From Amycolatopsis iheyensis (lineage in GTDB: Bacteria > Actinomycetota > Actinomycetes > Mycobacteriales > Pseudonocardiaceae): DNA of 64,000 nucleotides. The notes under the pieces are model-generated. The model was not told the origin of the DNA. It saw only the letters and a program-made list of their open reading frames with translations, and ran no database searches. The position numbers and the translations under genes are program-made. The stretch lies in NCBI RefSeq assembly GCF_024703995.1, contig NZ_JAMXQV010000001.1, positions 62,001-126,000 on the forward strand. The letters are read 5' to 3'. Positions 31,287-38,078 of the stretch are shown here, piece by piece. Position 1 is the stretch's first letter. Each line of letters begins with the position of its first letter.

Positions 31287-32155
31287 CCCCGCCGGCCCAG
31301 CAGCTCGCCGAGCGGCGGGAGTCCGGGCGCCCGGCGTGGGCGCCCCTGCCGCGGCGGGCCGCGCCGAAGCGGGTGTCGGCGCTGTTTTCGTTGCGCACGC
31401 CCATTTCCGCGTCGGCGCGCTGGACGCTCGCGGTGCTGTCGTTCGCGATCCCGCTCCTGGCCTGGGTCGTGCTCAGCGTCAGCGGGGCCGTCGACTCGAC
31501 GTTCCTGCCGTCGCCGGTCGCCGTGCTCAAGGCGGGCGCCGACATGGCGAGCACGGGCGAGCTCTTCGACGACGCCTGGGCGACGACCCAGCGCGTGCTC
31601 GAAGGCTTCGGCCTCGCGGTGCTCGTCTCGGTGCCGCTCGGCATCCTGATGGGCGCGTTCGCCGCCGGGCAGGCGTTCTTCGAGCCGCTGATCGGGTTGC
31701 TGCGCTACCTGCCGGCGAGCGCGTTCATCCCGCTGCTGATCATCTGGCTGGGCATCGGCGAGCCGTCGAAGATCGTCCTCCTCTTCATCGGCACGGTCTT
31801 CTTCAACACGCTGATGACCGCCGACGTCGTGCGTGGCGTGCCGGGCTCGCTCATCGACGTCTCCTACACGCTCGGCGCGCGCCGCGGCGAGGTGCTGCGC
31901 AAGATCATCGTGCCGCACTCGCTGCCGGGGATGATCGACGCGATCCGCGTCAACGCCGCGGCGGCGTGGAACTTCGTGGTCGTCGCCGAGCTGATCAACG
32001 CCTCGGCCGGGCTCGGCTACCGGATCGTCCGCGCGCAGCGGTTCCTCCAGACCGACAAGATCTTCGCCGTGCTGGTCGTCATCGGCGTCGCGGGGCTCCT
32101 GATCGACGTCCTGCTGCGGCTGCTGCGCACGCGGGTCGGGAAGTGGGCGGCATGA
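31283..32155 (+). CDS. ABC transporter permease (SsuC/TauC-like)
   Basis: The 290-residue protein has a cytoplasmic N-terminus of about 50 residues and six membrane helices with the BPD_transp_1 EAA-type loop (YTLGARRGEVLRKIIVPHSLPG). It pairs with the binding protein upstream and the ATPase downstream. I chose GTG 31283, which overlaps the upstream stop as GTGA. The next gene begins at ATGA 32152-32155. Confidence 0.9.
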   Translation: MTPPAQQLAERRESGRPAWAPLPRRAAPKRVSALFSLRTPISASARWTLAVLSFAIPLLAWVVLSVSGAVDSTFLPSPVAVLKAGADMASTGELFDDAWATTQRVLEGFGLAVLVSVPLGILMGAFAAGQAFFEPLIGLLRYLPASAFIPLLIIWLGIGEPSKIVLLFIGTVFFNTLMTADVVRGVPGSLIDVSYTLGARRGEVLRKIIVPHSLPGMIDAIRVNAAAAWNFVVVAELINASAGLGYRIVRAQRFLQTDKIFAVLVVIGVAGLLIDVLLRLLRTRVGKWAA

Positions 32156-32940
32156 CCCTCGAACTGCGGAACGTCGCGAAGGACTACGTGGTCCGCGGCA
32201 AGGTGACGCGGGCGCTCGACGGCGTCGACCTCGCGGTGGCGCGGGGCGAGTTCGTCTGCGTCGTCGGCGCCAGCGGGTCCGGCAAGACGACGCTGCTTTC
32301 GCTGGTGGCCGGGCTCGACCGGCCGACCGAGGGCGAGATCGCGCTCGACGGCGTCCCGGTGACCGGCCCCGGCCCCGACCGCGGGCTGGTGTTCCAGTCC
32401 GGCGCGCTCTACCCGTGGCGCAGCGTCGAGAAGAACGTCGCGTTCGGACTCGAGCTGCTGCCGGTCGACGCGGCCGAGCGCGCCAAGCGCGTCGACTGGT
32501 ACCTCGCCGAGACCGGGCTCGACGCGGTGCGCAAGTCGCTGCCGAGACAGCTTTCGGGCGGCCAGAAGCAGCGCGTCGCGATCGCGCGGGCGCTGGCGTG
32601 CGAACCGGAAGTCCTGCTGCTGGACGAACCCTTCGGCGCGCTGGACGTCCAGACCAAAGAGGACATGCAGGTGCTCATCCGCCAGGTGCACGCCGACACG
32701 GGCACCACGGTGCTGATGGTCACCCACGACGTCGAGGAAGCGGTGTTCCTGGGCGGCCGGGTCGTGGTGCTCGCCTCCGACCCGGGCCGGATCGCCGCCG
32801 ACGTCGAGGTGACGCTGCCCGCCGAGCGGGACCTGGCGGTGAAGCGCGAACCGGCGTTCCTCGCGCTGCGCGCCCGGATCGAGGACCTCGTCCGGGAGCA
32901 GCACCGCGGCCACGTCAGCCGGGTGGCCGGCCACGGGTGA
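32152..32940 (+). CDS. ABC transporter ATPase (SsuB/TauB-like)
   Basis: The 262-residue ATPase has Walker A GASGSGKTT, Q loop VFQSGALYPW, signature LSGGQKQRVAIARALA, Walker B LLLDEPFGAL and the switch His in MVTHDVEEAV. It energises uptake through the SsuA/C-like partners. It begins at ATG 32152 in a four-base overlap with the permease gene. The conservon begins 25 bases downstream, close enough for read-through. Confidence 0.93.
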   Translation: MTLELRNVAKDYVVRGKVTRALDGVDLAVARGEFVCVVGASGSGKTTLLSLVAGLDRPTEGEIALDGVPVTGPGPDRGLVFQSGALYPWRSVEKNVAFGLELLPVDAAERAKRVDWYLAETGLDAVRKSLPRQLSGGQKQRVAIARALACEPEVLLLDEPFGALDVQTKEDMQVLIRQVHADTGTTVLMVTHDVEEAVFLGGRVVVLASDPGRIAADVEVTLPAERDLAVKREPAFLALRARIEDLVREQHRGHVSRVAGHG

Positions 32941-32965
32941 GAACGGAAGACGGGAAGGTGCAGGG

Positions 32966-35662
32966 ATGAGGCACGGCAGGCCGGCCGCGGAACGGGCCGC
33001 CGGTGGGGGTTTTCTCGCCAGGCTCGGCATTCGCGGCAAGCTGAACCTGCTGCTCCTGCCCCCGTTGGCCGCGGTGGTGCTGGTGTCGGTGCCGTTCGTG
33101 CTGACCCAGGCGAACAGCGCCGTGGCCGCGACGCAGTCGGCGACGGTGGCGCGGCACACGCAGCAGCTCGGCGGCCTGGTCTGGCAGCTGCAGCGCGAAC
33201 GGCTGCTGACCGGCGCGTACGTCGCGACGCCGTCGATGTCCGCCGACCAGATGCTGCAGCAGCAGAAGACGGTGAACGCGGCGGTGGAGAGCGTGCGGTC
33301 GTCGCTGGGCGAGGACGCGCCCGACGAGCTTTCCGCGGCGCTGACCCGGGTCGGCTCGCTGAACGAGCTGCGGCAGAACGCGCAGCGGCGCGGTGTCGCG
33401 CTCGACAGCGTCGCGCGCACCTACCACGCGGTGATCGGCGCGGTAATCGATTCACTGCGGCTCGTCCCGCAGCTGACCAGCGACGCCGAGGGCACCCGGG
33501 AGCTGACCGCGCTCGAGGCGCTGCTGCGCGCGAACGAGGAGAACTCGTTGCGCGGCATGGCGTTGATCGTGACGGCGGTTTCGCCGGACGCCGGCCGGTC
33601 CATCCTGGACGACGCGACGCAGCAGGCGCCGATCTTCACCGACCGGTTCGTCCAGCAGGCCGACGACGAGACCGACCGCGACCAGTCCGCGCTGGTCGTC
33701 AACGTCGAGCAGAGCGAGGCCGGCCGCCGGATCGACGAGCTCGCCGGCCAGGTCGAAAACCCGCGGGACGCGGTGGCGACCACCCAGTACGTCGCGGACG
33801 TCCTCAGCGCGTCGGAAAGCCAGGCGGGCCAGCGGAAACTGGTCCAGGAACGGGTCACCGGCGAGATCGCCGACGCGGCGAACGGCCGCGCCGACGCCGG
33901 CACCCGGCTGGCGTGGCTGGTCGGCGTCGGCGCGGGCCTGCTGTTCCTGCTGGTCGCCTTCCTCGCCGTCGCGGTGTCCCGCTCGATCGCCCGGCCGCTG
34001 CGGCGGCTGACCAGCGCGGCGACGTCGGTCGCCGACCTCGCCGGCACCGAGCTCGTCCGCGTGACCGACACCGAGGAAGCCGAGGCGCAGGTGCCGCGGC
34101 TGGCCACCATCGACGTCGTGTCGAGCGACGAGCTGGGCAAGCTGGCCGCCGCGTTCAACCGGGTCCAGACCACCGCGGCCGAGCTGGTCGAACGGCAGGC
34201 GCTCACCCGGCGCAACACCGGCCTGATGTTCGCGAACGTCGCCAAGCGCACGCAGAACCTCGTCGGCCGCCAGCTCGCGCTGATCGACGAGGTCGAGCGC
34301 AACGAGCAGGACACCCGGCTGCTGGCCAGCCTCTACCGGCTCGACCACCTCTCCACCCGCCTGCGCCGCAACGCCGACAACCTGCTCGTGGTGTCCGGCA
34401 CCCGCGACGAAACCCGCATCGCCGGCCCGATCGAGCTGGCCACGGCCCTGCGGTCCGCGCTCGCCGAGATCGAGGACTACCAGCGGGTCAAGCTGGGTGT
34501 CGTCGGCGAGATCCTGCTTTCGTCGGCCCTCGGCGCCGACCTGGTGCTCGTGTTCGCGGAGCTGCTGGAGAACGCGACGTCGTTCTCGCCGCCGGGTTCG
34601 GTGGTCGAGGTCGACACGATGTTCCTCGCCGGCGGCTCCTGCCTGGTCAGCATCGTCGACCACGGCATCGGGATGACGGCGGAGAAGATCGCCGAGGAGA
34701 ACCAGCGGCTCGTCGAACGCGAACGGCTGGAGCTCGCGCCGACCAGCGTGCTCGGGCTGTTCGTGGTCGGCCGCCTGGCGCGGCGCCACGACCTCGGCGT
34801 CGAACTGCTCGCGACGCCGACGACCGGCGGGGTGACCGCGCGGCTGACCATCCCGCCGTCGCTGTTCAGCCACCGCGCGGCGCCCCTGCCGAAGGCCGGG
34901 CCGGCGCCGGTGATCCCGGCGCAGGCCGTGCCCGCGGAGGCCGCGGCCGTCGCGATGTCCACTTTGGACGAACTGCGGCCGGCCGAGCCGCTGCCGGCGC
35001 CGGCGATCCCGGCCCTGCTCGGCGTCCCGCACGGCTTCCGCTGGTTCAACCAGCTGGAGCCGGTCTGGCCGGACACCGAGCCGGACACCGAGACGCGCGG
35101 CGGCCTGCGCCGGCGCGTCCGCGGCGCGCAGCTGCCGAGTCCGGGCGCGCCGGCGGTGGAGCCCGATGGCAAGCCGCGGCACGACCCGGAGGCGACCAAG
35201 GCCGCCATGGACGGCTTCCAGAGCGCCTTCACGAAGGCCGCCGAGGCGACCACCCCGCCGCTTTCACGTGAAAGCTCCGCCCCCAAAGCGCCGCTTTCAC
35301 GTGAAAGCTCCGCCCCCGCACCCGCACTTTCACGTGAAAGTGCCGGTCGGGAGGTGTCGTTGCCGGTGCGGGTGCCCGGGGGTTCGGCGATGGCCACCGA
35401 AGCCCCGGCGTCCCGCGACGGCCTGGTCCGCCGCGTCCCCGGCGCCCAGCTCGCCCCCGGTCTGCGTCCGACGCAGGCCGCGGGCAGGCCGCCCGCGCGC
35501 GCCGTCGTCTCCCGCGCCCGGCGGGACCCGGCGGCCGACCGGGCGGCGTTCGACGCGTTCGCCGCCGGCCTGGCCAAGGCGGACGAGATGACGGCAGACA
35601 GCCCGCCCCGAGGCGTGGTCGCCGGTCGTGTGACGGAACGAGCAGAAGAGAGCAGGAAATGA
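32966..35662 (+). CDS. cvnA: Conservon sensor protein CvnA: nitrate/nitrite-sensing-like membrane histidine-kinase homologue
   Basis: The 898-residue protein has two membrane segments (about 24-46 and 310-332) around a helical extracellular NIT-like sensor domain, a HAMP linker, and a HATPase domain with the N box ELLENATSFSPPGS near 531 and G box GLFVVGRLARRHD. The dimerisation helix lacks a canonical HisKA His motif, as in other CvnA proteins. A long Pro/Ala-rich tail (about 640-898) includes three copies of LSRES. It is the first gene of the conservon cvnA-D; CvnA is thought to act with CvnB, C and D in a G-protein-like membrane complex (known for Streptomyces). Its stop overlaps cvnB as ATGA. 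Confidence 0.9.
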   Translation: MRHGRPAAERAAGGGFLARLGIRGKLNLLLLPPLAAVVLVSVPFVLTQANSAVAATQSATVARHTQQLGGLVWQLQRERLLTGAYVATPSMSADQMLQQQKTVNAAVESVRSSLGEDAPDELSAALTRVGSLNELRQNAQRRGVALDSVARTYHAVIGAVIDSLRLVPQLTSDAEGTRELTALEALLRANEENSLRGMALIVTAVSPDAGRSILDDATQQAPIFTDRFVQQADDETDRDQSALVVNVEQSEAGRRIDELAGQVENPRDAVATTQYVADVLSASESQAGQRKLVQERVTGEIADAANGRADAGTRLAWLVGVGAGLLFLLVAFLAVAVSRSIARPLRRLTSAATSVADLAGTELVRVTDTEEAEAQVPRLATIDVVSSDELGKLAAAFNRVQTTAAELVERQALTRRNTGLMFANVAKRTQNLVGRQLALIDEVERNEQDTRLLASLYRLDHLSTRLRRNADNLLVVSGTRDETRIAGPIELATALRSALAEIEDYQRVKLGVVGEILLSSALGADLVLVFAELLENATSFSPPGSVVEVDTMFLAGGSCLVSIVDHGIGMTAEKIAEENQRLVERERLELAPTSVLGLFVVGRLARRHDLGVELLATPTTGGVTARLTIPPSLFSHRAAPLPKAGPAPVIPAQAVPAEAAAVAMSTLDELRPAEPLPAPAIPALLGVPHGFRWFNQLEPVWPDTEPDTETRGGLRRRVRGAQLPSPGAPAVEPDGKPRHDPEATKAAMDGFQSAFTKAAEATTPPLSRESSAPKAPLSRESSAPAPALSRESAGREVSLPVRVPGGSAMATEAPASRDGLVRRVPGAQLAPGLRPTQAAGRPPARAVVSRARRDPAADRAAFDAFAAGLAKADEMTADSPPRGVVAGRVTERAEESRK
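35260..35343. repeat. Three parS-like palindromes at exact 33-bp spacing within cvnA
   Basis: The 14-mer CTTTCACGTGAAAG occurs at 35261-35274, 35294-35307 and 35327-35340. It is flanked by G...C in the first two copies and GCA...TGC in the third, so the third is a 20-bp perfect palindrome. The actinomycete parS consensus is GTTTCACGTGAAAC; these sites match its inner 12 bases and differ only in the outer pair. The 33-base period equals 11 codons and encodes the peptide repeat LSRES. Confidence 0.8.
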
Positions 35663-36093
35663 GCATCCCCGCAGCTGGTGTCAGCGTCGAGGCCCAGAAC
35701 TTCAACTGGCTGGTGAGCCGCTTCGCGCAACACACCGCGGGCGCGATCGCCGCCATCGCGGTCTCCGCCGACGGCTTGCTGATCGCGATGTCGTCGGAGC
35801 TCGAGCGGTCCAACGCCGACCGCCTCGCCGCGATCTCCTCGGCCATGCTCGGCCTCGCCCACGGCGTCTCCGACAGCCACCCGCTCGGCGCGCCGGACAA
35901 GGTGATCATCGAGCTGGAGCACGGCTACCTGCTGGTCTGCACCATCAGCATCGGCTGCTCGCTCGGCGTCCTCGCCACCAAGCAGGCCAGCCTCGGCACG
36001 ATCGCCTACGAGATGGCGATGTTCGCCAACCGCGCCACCGAAGTCCTCACGCCGGGCCTGATCGAGGAGCTCAAGAACACCGTGGGTGCGTGA
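35659..36093 (+). CDS. cvnB: Roadblock/LC7-domain protein CvnB
   Basis: The 144-residue product is a single Roadblock/LC7 domain (FNWLVSRFAQHTAGAIAAIA, then VSADGLLIAMSSE and CTISIGCSLGVLATKQ). Roadblock proteins control small GTPases; in conservons CvnB is the candidate partner of the GTPase CvnD. ATG 35659 overlaps the cvnA stop, and its own stop overlaps the cvnC ATG (36090-36093). Confidence 0.93.
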   Translation: MSIPAAGVSVEAQNFNWLVSRFAQHTAGAIAAIAVSADGLLIAMSSELERSNADRLAAISSAMLGLAHGVSDSHPLGAPDKVIIELEHGYLLVCTISIGCSLGVLATKQASLGTIAYEMAMFANRATEVLTPGLIEELKNTVGA

Positions 36094-36440
36094 TGGCCGA
36101 CGAACCTTCGCTGCTGCGGCCGTACCTGCTGACTTCGGGGCGCGCCCAGCCGGTCGACCAGAGCCTCGAGATCGAGGCCCAGGTCATGACGTCCCGGCTC
36201 GGCGCGGCGTCGCACCCGAAGCTCACGTTCGAACGGCAGGAGATCGTTTCCCTCTGCCGCAGCACGATGTCGGTCGCCGAGGTGGCCGCGCTGCTCGGCC
36301 TGCACATCGGCGTCGCGCGCGTGCTGGTGGCGGACCTGGCGGAGCTGGGCTACGTCGTCGTACGGCGGCCGGCGAACCACACCTCGGCCGACCTCGGCAT
36401 GATCGAAAGGGTCATTCGTGGACTCGAAGCCATTCACTGA
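36090..36440 (+). CDS. cvnC: DUF742 protein CvnC
   Basis: The 116-residue product matches DUF742: LLRPYLLTSGRAQPVDQSLE near the N-terminus, then FERQEIVSLCRSTMSVAEVA and LLGLHIGVARVLVADLAELG, which has the look of a winged helix. CvnC proteins lie between roadblock and GTPase genes in conservons; the role is not settled. The gene overlaps cvnD by 23 bases. Confidence 0.92.
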   Translation: MMADEPSLLRPYLLTSGRAQPVDQSLEIEAQVMTSRLGAASHPKLTFERQEIVSLCRSTMSVAEVAALLGLHIGVARVLVADLAELGYVVVRRPANHTSADLGMIERVIRGLEAIH

Positions 36441-37017
36441 GCCGGGCGCCCGCCCACCGGCCCCGGTCAAGATCGTCATCGCGGGCGGCTTCGGCGTCGG
36501 CAAGACGACGGCGGTGTCGTCGATCTCGGAGATCAAGCCCCTGACGACGGAGGCGGCGATCACGTCGGTGGCGGCTTCGGTGGACAGCACGGGCCACGTC
36601 CCGGCCAAGACCACCACGACGGTGGCGCTGGACTTCGGCTGCATCACGATCGACGACGAGGTCAAGCTGTACCTGTTCGGCACGCCGGGCCAGGACCGGT
36701 TCGGCTTCATGTGGCAGGACCTGGTCCACGGCGCGCTGGGGGCGCTGGTGATCGTGGACACCCGCCGCATGGACGACTGCTACCCGGCGGTCGACTACTT
36801 CGAGAACGCGGGCCTCCCGTTCGTGGTGGCGGTGAACATGTTCGACGGCGCGCTCGGCCACAACCTGGACGACATCCGCTGGGCACTGGCGGTGAGCGAG
36901 GACGTCCCGTTGATCACGTTCGACGCGCGGCAGAAGCTTTCGGTGCGGGACGCGCTGCTGGCGGTCCTGCACAACACGTTCAAGAAGGCCCGGGCCCAGG
37001 CGGGCGCGGGGGCCTGA
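36418..37017 (+). CDS. cvnD: Small GTPase-like ATP/GTP-binding protein CvnD
   Basis: The 199-residue protein is a Ras-like GTPase of the conservon type: P-loop GGFGVGKTT near residues 20-28, switch I region with TTTTVALDFG, G3 GTPGQDRF and the G4-like VAVNMFD in place of NKxD. It begins at GTG 36418 within the end of cvnC. It likely relays the CvnA signal through CvnB. This is the last conservon gene; the SRP RNA gene follows after about 65 bases. Confidence 0.93.
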   Translation: MDSKPFTEPGARPPAPVKIVIAGGFGVGKTTAVSSISEIKPLTTEAAITSVAASVDSTGHVPAKTTTTVALDFGCITIDDEVKLYLFGTPGQDRFGFMWQDLVHGALGALVIVDTRRMDDCYPAVDYFENAGLPFVVAVNMFDGALGHNLDDIRWALAVSEDVPLITFDARQKLSVRDALLAVLHNTFKKARAQAGAGA

Positions 37018-37071
37018 ATAGGTCCGCGATGTATCTCAGGGGTTCCCGAGAGGTCTCCGTACGTCTCCGGC

Positions 37072-37077
37072 TACACT
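37072..37077 (+). promoter_or_regulatory. -10 element of the SRP RNA gene
   Basis: TACACT lies seven bases before the predicted first base of the RNA at 37085. No matching -35 hexamer could be fixed with confidence. Confidence 0.5.
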
Positions 37078-37084
37078 GATCCAC

Positions 37085-37178
37085 GGACCCCGCGCGGCGT
37101 CCACCCTGTGAACCTCCCCAGGGCCGGAAGGCAGCAAGGATAAGCAGGCTCTGGCGGGTGCGCGGGGTCCCCTTTTTT
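37085..37178 (+). ncRNA. ffs: Signal recognition particle RNA (small bacterial type) with terminator
   Basis: The 5' end GGACCCCGCGC (37085-37095) pairs with GCGCGGGGTCC (37160-37170), and the apical part contains the conserved SRP core GGGCCGGAAGGCAGCAAGGA with the tetraloop GGAA and the asymmetric loop AGCAGG. The transcript ends in CCCCTTTTTTT. The RNA binds Ffh to target membrane proteins. The gene lies near dnaX, as in several actinomycetes. Confidence 0.93.
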
Positions 37179-37182
37179 TGCC

Positions 37183-38034
37183 CTAGAACAGGCCCAGGGC
37201 GTCTTTGGGGGGCTGGGGTGACGGTGGGGCGTCCTCATCCGTGATCGGCGTCGCCTTGCCCGCCAGTTTGCGCAGCTCCGCGCCGTGTACGCAGCTCGTC
37301 GGGAAAGGTGCCGAGGCCGCCCGCTGGGTCAGCTCCGCCGTCGGTAGCGGTGCCGCCGAGGCCGTGAACACCAGGTTGCCGAAGCGGCGGCCCTTCAGCA
37401 CCGCCGGGTCCGCCAGCAGCAGCACCTCCGGGAACACCTCCCGCAGCGTCGCCAGCACGCGGCGGGCGAACGGCAGACCCGCGCCGTCCGTGATGTTCGC
37501 CAGGTAGATGCCCGGGGTGCGGAGGATGCGGGCGATCTCGGTCGTCGCCTCCCAGGTCGCCAGGCCGCCGGCCAGGGTTGCGCGCTCGAACGCGTCGACC
37601 ACCACCAGGTCCGCGGTGTCGTCGCGGCGGGTCGCGAGCCCGGCTCGGCCGTCCGTCACCCGGACGCGCAGGCCCGGCACCCGCAGCCCCAGCTGCGCGC
37701 GGACCAGCTCGACCAGCTCGCCGTCGGCGTCGAACACCAGCTGCCGCGAGCCCGGCCGCGACGCGGCGACGTACCGCGGCAGCGTGCAGGCCGCGCCGCC
37801 GATGTGGAGCGCGTCCAGCGGCCCCGGCGGCAGGTGGTCGACGACGTCGCCGAAGCGCCGGACGTAGTCGAACTCCAGGTTGGCCGGGTCGTCGAGGTCG
37901 ACGTACGACTGGGCGACGCCGTCGACCGACACCAGCCAGGCGTTGGCGCGGTCGGCGTCGCGGAGCAGCTCCGCCGTCCCGAACCGCACTGGGTACCGCC
38001 CGGGTACCGGACCAGGCTTTCGTCCTCGCGCCAC
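37183..38034 (-). CDS. Spermidine-synthase-like SAM-fold protein
   Basis: The 283-residue protein has the spermidine synthase fold: SYVDLDDPANLEFDYVRRFG, the SAM-binding loop ALHIGGAACTLPRYVAAS, the acidic strand end VFDADGELVELVR and DTADLVVVDAFERAT. The catalytic Asp pair and the polyamine-specific GGGDG loop of true spermidine synthases are altered (IGGAACT). It is therefore better called a family member of unknown substrate, common in actinomycetes. It is divergent from dnaX, 44 bases away. Confidence 0.75.
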   Translation of the reverse strand: MARGRKPGPVPGRYPVRFGTAELLRDADRANAWLVSVDGVAQSYVDLDDPANLEFDYVRRFGDVVDHLPPGPLDALHIGGAACTLPRYVAASRPGSRQLVFDADGELVELVRAQLGLRVPGLRVRVTDGRAGLATRRDDTADLVVVDAFERATLAGGLATWEATTEIARILRTPGIYLANITDGAGLPFARRVLATLREVFPEVLLLADPAVLKGRRFGNLVFTASAAPLPTAELTQRAASAPFPTSCVHGAELRKLAGKATPITDEDAPPSPQPPKDALGLF

Positions 38035-38066
38035 GACCGGCGAGCCTAACTGTCGGACCCTGCCGG

Positions 38067-38072
38067 TACCCT
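38067..38072 (+). promoter_or_regulatory. Leaderless-type -10 element of dnaX
   Basis: TACCCT lies six bases before the GTG at 38079 with no ribosome site between them. This fits leaderless expression of dnaX and leaves only a 44-base gap with the divergent gene. Confidence 0.5.
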
Positions 38073-38078
38073 CGCGAC

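Noticed and set aside
35260..35343. Replication origin
   Set aside because: parS-like sites alone do not make an origin; there is no dnaA or dnaN gene and no cluster of DnaA boxes in the window.
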